A stretch of DNA of 64,000 nt from Akkermansia muciniphila. GTDB lineage: Bacteria; Verrucomicrobiota; Verrucomicrobiia; Limisphaerales; BJHT01. Positions 60,386-64,000 of the stretch are shown here, one piece after another; position 1 is the first letter of the stretch; every line of letters begins with the position of its first letter. The notes under the pieces were generated by a model. That model saw only the letters and a list, made by a program, of their open reading frames with translations. It had not been told where the DNA came from and made no database searches. A program made the position numbers and the translations under genes. Location: the NCBI GenBank assembly GCA_945861535.1, contig CAMAUZ010000001.1, positions 62,001 to 126,000 on the forward strand, in the 5' to 3' direction.

Positions 60386-60462
60386 GCAGAAAAATGGGGG
60401 CAGAAAAAAAGAGGACGGGAACTGGATACCACCAGTTCCCGTCATTTTTCTGCCCCTATTTT
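60386..60462. repeat. Inverted-repeat element family L, copy 2
   Basis: GGGCAGAAAAAAAGAGGACG and GGGAACTGG at the left mirror CCAGTTCCCGTCATTTTTCT and GCCCC at the right. It lies between the convergent hydrolase and carA genes, so it may also act as a bidirectional terminator. Confidence 0.85.
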
Positions 60463-60496
60463 CAGCCGACTTTTTTGCGGCTGAAACCGCGCCGGC

Positions 60497-61663
60497 TCAA
60501 CCCCCGCGTCGCTCGATCATTTCCCGGAACTCCGCGAAGAGCGGCGTCGAGTCGTGCGGGCCGGGCGAGGCCTCGGGGTGGTATTGCACGCAGAAGATGG
60601 GCTTCGTTTTGTGCCGCATTCCCTCGACGGTCTGGTCGTTGAGGTTGATGCGGTCCACGGCCACATCGGACGGGAGGGTGACGGGATCCACCGCGAACCC
60701 GTGATTTTGCGAGGTGATCTCGACCTTGCCCGAGGCGAGGTCTTTCACCGGTTGGTTGCCGCCGCGATGGCCGAACTTGAGCTTGAAGGTGCGCCCGCCG
60801 AACGCCTGCCCGAGAATCTGGTGCCCGAGGCAGATGCCGAAAATCGGGATGCCGCTGGCGATGAGATCGCGCACGGCTTGCACTGCGTAGCCGAGCGCCG
60901 CGGGATCGCCGGGGCCGTTGGAGAGGAAAATGCCGGCGGGTTTGTACTTGAGCGCGTCGGCGGCGGGCGTGGTCGCGGGCACGACCTGCACGCGAAAGCC
61001 GCGCTGCCGCAAACGGCGGAGGATGTTGTATTTCATCCCGAAATCGTAGGCGACGATCGGGATGTCGGCGGGCGGCAGGGGATCGCGGAGATTGCGGGCG
61101 TCGGCCACTTTGGCGAGGCCGCGCACGAGGTTGAAACTGGCGCTGTCCTTGTCGTGCTCGTCCCACACGAACGGCTCGCGATGGGTGACTTCTTTGACGT
61201 AATCGACGCCGACGAGGCCGGGCCATTGGCGCGCGCCGTCGATGGCTTGGGCGTCGGTGATGGACTCGGTCGAGATGAGGGCTTTCAACGCGCCGCCGAT
61301 ACGGAGCTTTTTGGTGAGCGCGCGGGTGTCGATGCCTTCGATGCCGGGGATGCCGTTGTTGGCGAGGTATTCGCCGAGGGAAAGTTCCGCGCGCCAGTTG
61401 CTGACGACGGGAGAAAGCTCGCGAATGACGAAACCGGCGGCGTGCGGACGCCACGACTCGACGTCTTGGGAATTGACGCCGTAATTGCCGATCTCGGGAT
61501 AGGTCATCGTGACGATCTGCCCTTTGTACGAGGGGTCGGTCAGGATTTCCTGGTAGCCGGTCATGGAGGTGTTGAAGCACACCTCGCCGCACGCTGTGGC
61601 GCGCGCGCCGAAGGCTTTGCCGCGAAACACCGTGCCGTCTTCCAAGGCCAAAATCGCATTCAT
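60497..61663 (-). CDS. carA: Carbamoyl-phosphate synthase small subunit
   Basis: The 388-residue protein is the glutamine amidohydrolase subunit that supplies ammonia to CarB for pyrimidine and arginine synthesis. N-terminal CPSase domain: [44 protein letters not shown] and [15 protein letters not shown]. The class I amidotransferase domain follows: [22 protein letters not shown], nucleophile Cys in [10 protein letters not shown] and the [11 protein letters not shown] His/Glu. Length is normal. It is on the same strand as pyrC and the thioredoxin gene, separated by repeat G4. carB is not in the window. Confidence 0.98.
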   Translation of the reverse strand: MNAILALEDGTVFRGKAFGARATACGEVCFNTSMTGYQEILTDPSYKGQIVTMTYPEIGNYGVNSQDVESWRPHAAGFVIRELSPVVSNWRAELSLGEYLANNGIPGIEGIDTRALTKKLRIGGALKALISTESITDAQAIDGARQWPGLVGVDYVKEVTHREPFVWDEHDKDSASFNLVRGLAKVADARNLRDPLPPADIPIVAYDFGMKYNILRRLRQRGFRVQVVPATTPAADALKYKPAGIFLSNGPGDPAALGYAVQAVRDLIASGIPIFGICLGHQILGQAFGGRTFKLKFGHRGGNQPVKDLASGKVEITSQNHGFAVDPVTLPSDVAVDRINLNDQTVEGMRHKTKPIFCVQYHPEASPGPHDSTPLFAEFREMIERRGG

Positions 61664-61735
61664 TGGTTCAATAAAACTGCGCGGATGCTAGGGGCGGAGG
61701 TGGGTGGGTCAAGGAGTTCCATGGCGGGCGCGACT

Positions 61736-61844
61736 GGAGTGCGCCCGTCCCCGGGCGCAGCAAGGTGAAGCGCAGTGAGGCGTGGAAAAATTGCGGGGCC
61801 TGCGGGCGTGCGGACATCGCTGCGGCCGAGGACGGTCGCACTGC
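61736..61844. repeat. Inverted-repeat element family G, copy 4
   Basis: GGAGTGCGCCCGTCCCCGGG at the left, GTGAAGCGCAGTGAGGCGTG inside, and GCTGCGGCCGAGGACGGTCG followed by CACTGC at the right. It lies between carA and the thioredoxin gene. Confidence 0.85.
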
Positions 61845-61884
61845 GGGAGCGCTGTGCGCCGCCGCCCGCCGCGCCGACGTGCGC

Positions 61885-62388
61885 TCACTTCAGCTTGATC
61901 GCCTTGAGCTTGGCGACGTACTGCGCCGGCGTTTCGTCGTCGTAGCCTTCTTCGCGCCAGAGTTCTTTGCCGTCGGCGTCGGTGACCACCAGCGTGGGGT
62001 AGCCGTCAATTTTGAATCTGTCCGACAAGGTTTTGTTGGCTGCCTTGAGTGCGTCGGGCTGCGGGTGGTTCATCGGGAAATCCACTTCCACGAGCACCAA
62101 GGCGGTCTTGGCATACGCGGCGAACTCCGCGCTGGTGAGCACTTTCTTCTTGATCGCCTTGCACGCCGAGCACCAGTCGGAGCCGGTGAAATCGAGGAAG
62201 ATGCGTTTGCTGTCGGCCTTCGCTTTTGCCTGTGCGGCGGAGAAATCGGTGAGCCACTCGGCCGCGTCGCCCGCGACGGCAGCGGCCGGAGCGTCGCCTT
62301 TCGCAGCCGGCGTTTCGCTGTTGTCGCAACCGGTCCAGGCGAGGCACGCGGCGAGGCTGGCGAGGAGAATGGGGCGCTTCATTTTCAT
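61885..62388 (-). CDS. Thioredoxin-fold lipoprotein
   Basis: The 167-residue protein has a signal peptide ending in a lipobox (AACLAWTGC, C21), so it is an anchored periplasmic protein. After an Ala-rich linker, the thioredoxin fold begins: KRIFLDFTGSDWCSACKAIK with the C-x-x-C pair WCSAC, then VLVEVDFP and the cis-Pro loop DGYPTLVVTDADG. It resembles verrucomicrobial thiol:disulfide exchange or cytochrome maturation proteins. The ATG overlaps the pyrC stop as ATGA, implying translational coupling with a pyrimidine gene, an unexpected partner. Confidence 0.93.
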   Translation of the reverse strand: MKMKRPILLASLAACLAWTGCDNSETPAAKGDAPAAAVAGDAAEWLTDFSAAQAKAKADSKRIFLDFTGSDWCSACKAIKKKVLTSAEFAAYAKTALVLVEVDFPMNHPQPDALKAANKTLSDRFKIDGYPTLVVTDADGKELWREEGYDDETPAQYVAKLKAIKLK

Positions 62389-63782
62389 GCGAGGGTAATG
62401 TTGTGGGCGAGGCTCGGATCGCGCCAGACGACGCGGCCGCCGACGATGGTGACGACGGCCTTGCCTTTGAGCGGCCAGCCGTAAAAGGGGTTGTTGAGCG
62501 ATTTGCTGGCAGTGTCCGCGCGCTCGAAAACCCAGTGCGCATCGGCGTCGATCACGGTGATGTCCGCGATGGCGCCGGGGCTGAGCGTGCCGCGTTCGAG
62601 CTTGAGCAGGCGGGCGGGGGCGAGGGTGTATTTCTCGATCACCTTGGCGAGCGAGAGGCGCCCGGCGTGGTAGAGCTGCATCAGCGAGATCGCGAGTTCG
62701 TTCTCCAAACCGGTGATGCCGAACGGCGCGGAATCGAACTCGACCTCCTTCTCGAAATCACAATGCGGCGCGTGATCGCTGCACAAGATTTCCAGCGTGT
62801 CGTCCGCCAGCCCCGCTAGAATCGCCTCGCGATCGTGCGCCGACCGGAGCGGCGGATTCATTTTGAAATTGGTGTCGTAGGACGGCCACGCCGGACGGCG
62901 GCTCGGGTCGGGTTCGTAGCCGAAGAGGCTCTTCCCGTCCTTGGCCCAGAAGGCCTCGCTTCCCGCAACCGCGGCGTCGGTGAGCGTGAAATGATGCGGG
63001 CAGGCCTCGCCGGAAATGGGCACGCCGCGCTGCTTGGCTTCGCGCAGCAGGCGGATGCTCCCCGCCGTGCTCATGTGCTGGCAATGCACCGGAGTACCCG
63101 TCAATTCGGCCAGCAGAATATTGCGCTGCACGATCGCCTCCTCGCCCACCGCCGGCCAGCCCCGCAGGCCCAGCGCCGTGCTCCAGTAGCCCTCGTGCAT
63201 CACGCCGTCCATCGCCAGCGCGTAGTCCTGGCAATGATCCATCGCGGGCAATCCGAACATGCGCGCGTATTCGAGGGCGCGGCGCATGAGGTCGTTGTTC
63301 TGCACGCAATGACCGTCGTCCGTGATCGCGACGATGCCGGCCTTGAAGAGCTGCCCGATGGGCGCGAGTTCCTCGCCCGCGATGCCCTTCGTGATCGCGC
63401 CGGTGACGAACACGTTGACCGAGGCTTCCTTTTCCGCCTTCTCCCGCAGCAACGCGACCACCGACGTGCTGTCGATGGAGGGCGTCGTGTTGGGCATGCA
63501 CACGACGGTGGTGAAGCCGCCCTTGGCCGCCGCCTTGATGCCGGTGGCGATGGTCTCCTTGGCCGACTGTCCGGGTTCGCGCAGGTGGACATGCAGATCG
63601 ATAAAGCCGGGGCAGACGACTTTGCCGCGGGCATCAATGCGGACGACATCGGCCGGCGCGGCCGCGCCGGCGTCACGCCCGACCGCGACAATGCGGCCGG
63701 CGGCGACCAGCACGTCGGCGGTTGTGTCCAGATGGTTGGCGGGGTCAATGACGCGGCCACCGGTGAGCAATAGAGAACTCAT
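62385..63782 (-). CDS. pyrC: Dihydroorotase
   Basis: The 465-residue protein (ATG 63782) is an amidohydrolase-superfamily dihydroorotase that closes the pyrimidine ring. Zinc motif DLHVHLREPGQ, then VVCMPNT, the second metal region AITDDGHCVQNNDLMRRAL, VHCQHMST, CPHHFTLTD, NPPLRSAHDREA and the catalytic SDHAPH. The length and the DLHVHLREPG motif place it in the class I type. The C-terminus overlaps the thioredoxin lipoprotein start by four bases. carA follows in the same orientation. Confidence 0.97.
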   Translation of the reverse strand: MSSLLLTGGRVIDPANHLDTTADVLVAAGRIVAVGRDAGAAAPADVVRIDARGKVVCPGFIDLHVHLREPGQSAKETIATGIKAAAKGGFTTVVCMPNTTPSIDSTSVVALLREKAEKEASVNVFVTGAITKGIAGEELAPIGQLFKAGIVAITDDGHCVQNNDLMRRALEYARMFGLPAMDHCQDYALAMDGVMHEGYWSTALGLRGWPAVGEEAIVQRNILLAELTGTPVHCQHMSTAGSIRLLREAKQRGVPISGEACPHHFTLTDAAVAGSEAFWAKDGKSLFGYEPDPSRRPAWPSYDTNFKMNPPLRSAHDREAILAGLADDTLEILCSDHAPHCDFEKEVEFDSAPFGITGLENELAISLMQLYHAGRLSLAKVIEKYTLAPARLLKLERGTLSPGAIADITVIDADAHWVFERADTASKSLNNPFYGWPLKGKAVVTIVGGRVVWRDPSLAHNITLA

Positions 63783-63848
63783 GGGGCGGAAAGAATACCG
63801 GCGCGCGAATTGACAACGCAAGCGCCCTCGCTAATCTGCCTCCCGGTT

Positions 63849-63922
63849 GCGGGCGTAGCTCAATGGTAGAGCCTCAGTTTTCCAAACTGGCCACGAGGGT
63901 TCGATTCCCTTCGCCCGCTCCA
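63849..63922 (+). tRNA. tRNA-Gly (anticodon TCC)
   Basis: A 74-base cloverleaf: acceptor stem GCGGGCG pairs with CGCCCGC, D-arm TAGCTCAATGGTAGA, anticodon arm TCAGT-TTTCCAA-ACTGG with anticodon TCC, T-arm GAGGGTTCGATTCCCTT and an encoded CCA end. It lies 67 bases from the pyrC start and is divergent from it. Confidence 0.97.
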
Positions 63923-64000
63923 CTTCCCTCCAAAAATCTTCGCGGGACCACCCAGCGGCGCGGTTGCGCCCGAATTCTGAATTCTGGGTACCGCAGCCGT

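Overview
The window is a GC-rich bacterial chromosome segment, most likely from a Verrucomicrobiota bacterium. The gene content supports this. There are three secreted formylglycine-type sulfatases, a DUF1501 protein, tandem CotH-family proteins, many Sec- or Tat-exported enzymes, and a very large secreted M36 protease with Kelch repeats. There is no prophage, insertion sequence, CRISPR array or rRNA. One tRNA-Gly(TCC) lies near the right end. Most long reverse-frame ORFs are GC-bias shadows.

Layout, left to right. 1-5.2 kb: a truncated enolase-superfamily gene and two sulfatases. 5.5-10.6 kb, minus strand: a degenerate S41 protease-like protein, one reading frame joining a low-molecular-weight phosphatase, RpiB and serine hydroxymethyltransferase, and rho. 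11-13.8 kb: two CotH paralogues. 14.2-18.8 kb, minus: DUF1501, a TIM-barrel sugar isomerase, an AIM24-like protein and a small membrane protein. 19-23.1 kb: an exported esterase-like protein and a Tat-exported sialidase-like protein. 23.5-30.1 kb: VanZ-like protein, orthocaspase, YheT-like hydrolase, lipoprotein, ROK kinase, SDR and thymidine kinase. 30.8-33.4 kb: an exported phosphoesterase-sulfatase pair and a small protein. 34-39 kb: an unknown protein, VF530, MBL-fold hydrolase, DUF1275 and an LRR protein. 40-42.6 kb: a hybrid histidine kinase. 43.3-53.1 kb: PIG-L deacetylase, a Kelch protein and the 2560-residue protease. 53.3-60.3 kb: epimerase, MoxR-DUF58 pair, aldo/keto reductase, agmatine deiminase and dienelactone hydrolase. 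60.5-63.8 kb, minus: pyrC, a thioredoxin lipoprotein and carA.

The genes suggest a heterotroph that degrades sulfated polysaccharide, protein and glycoconjugates outside the cytoplasm. Housekeeping functions are interspersed: transcription termination, one-carbon metabolism, pyrimidine synthesis and nucleoside salvage.

The most unusual property is between the genes. Almost every intergenic space holds an inverted-repeat element of about 65-330 bp. I distinguish about fifteen families (A-O below) and roughly 30 full or half copies, about 5 kb in all. Several families recur two to four times in the window, one copy is nested inside another, and some arms run into gene ends. No mobilising transposase is present here. 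These elements, the three-enzyme fusion and several enzymes with altered catalytic residues are the best targets for follow-up.
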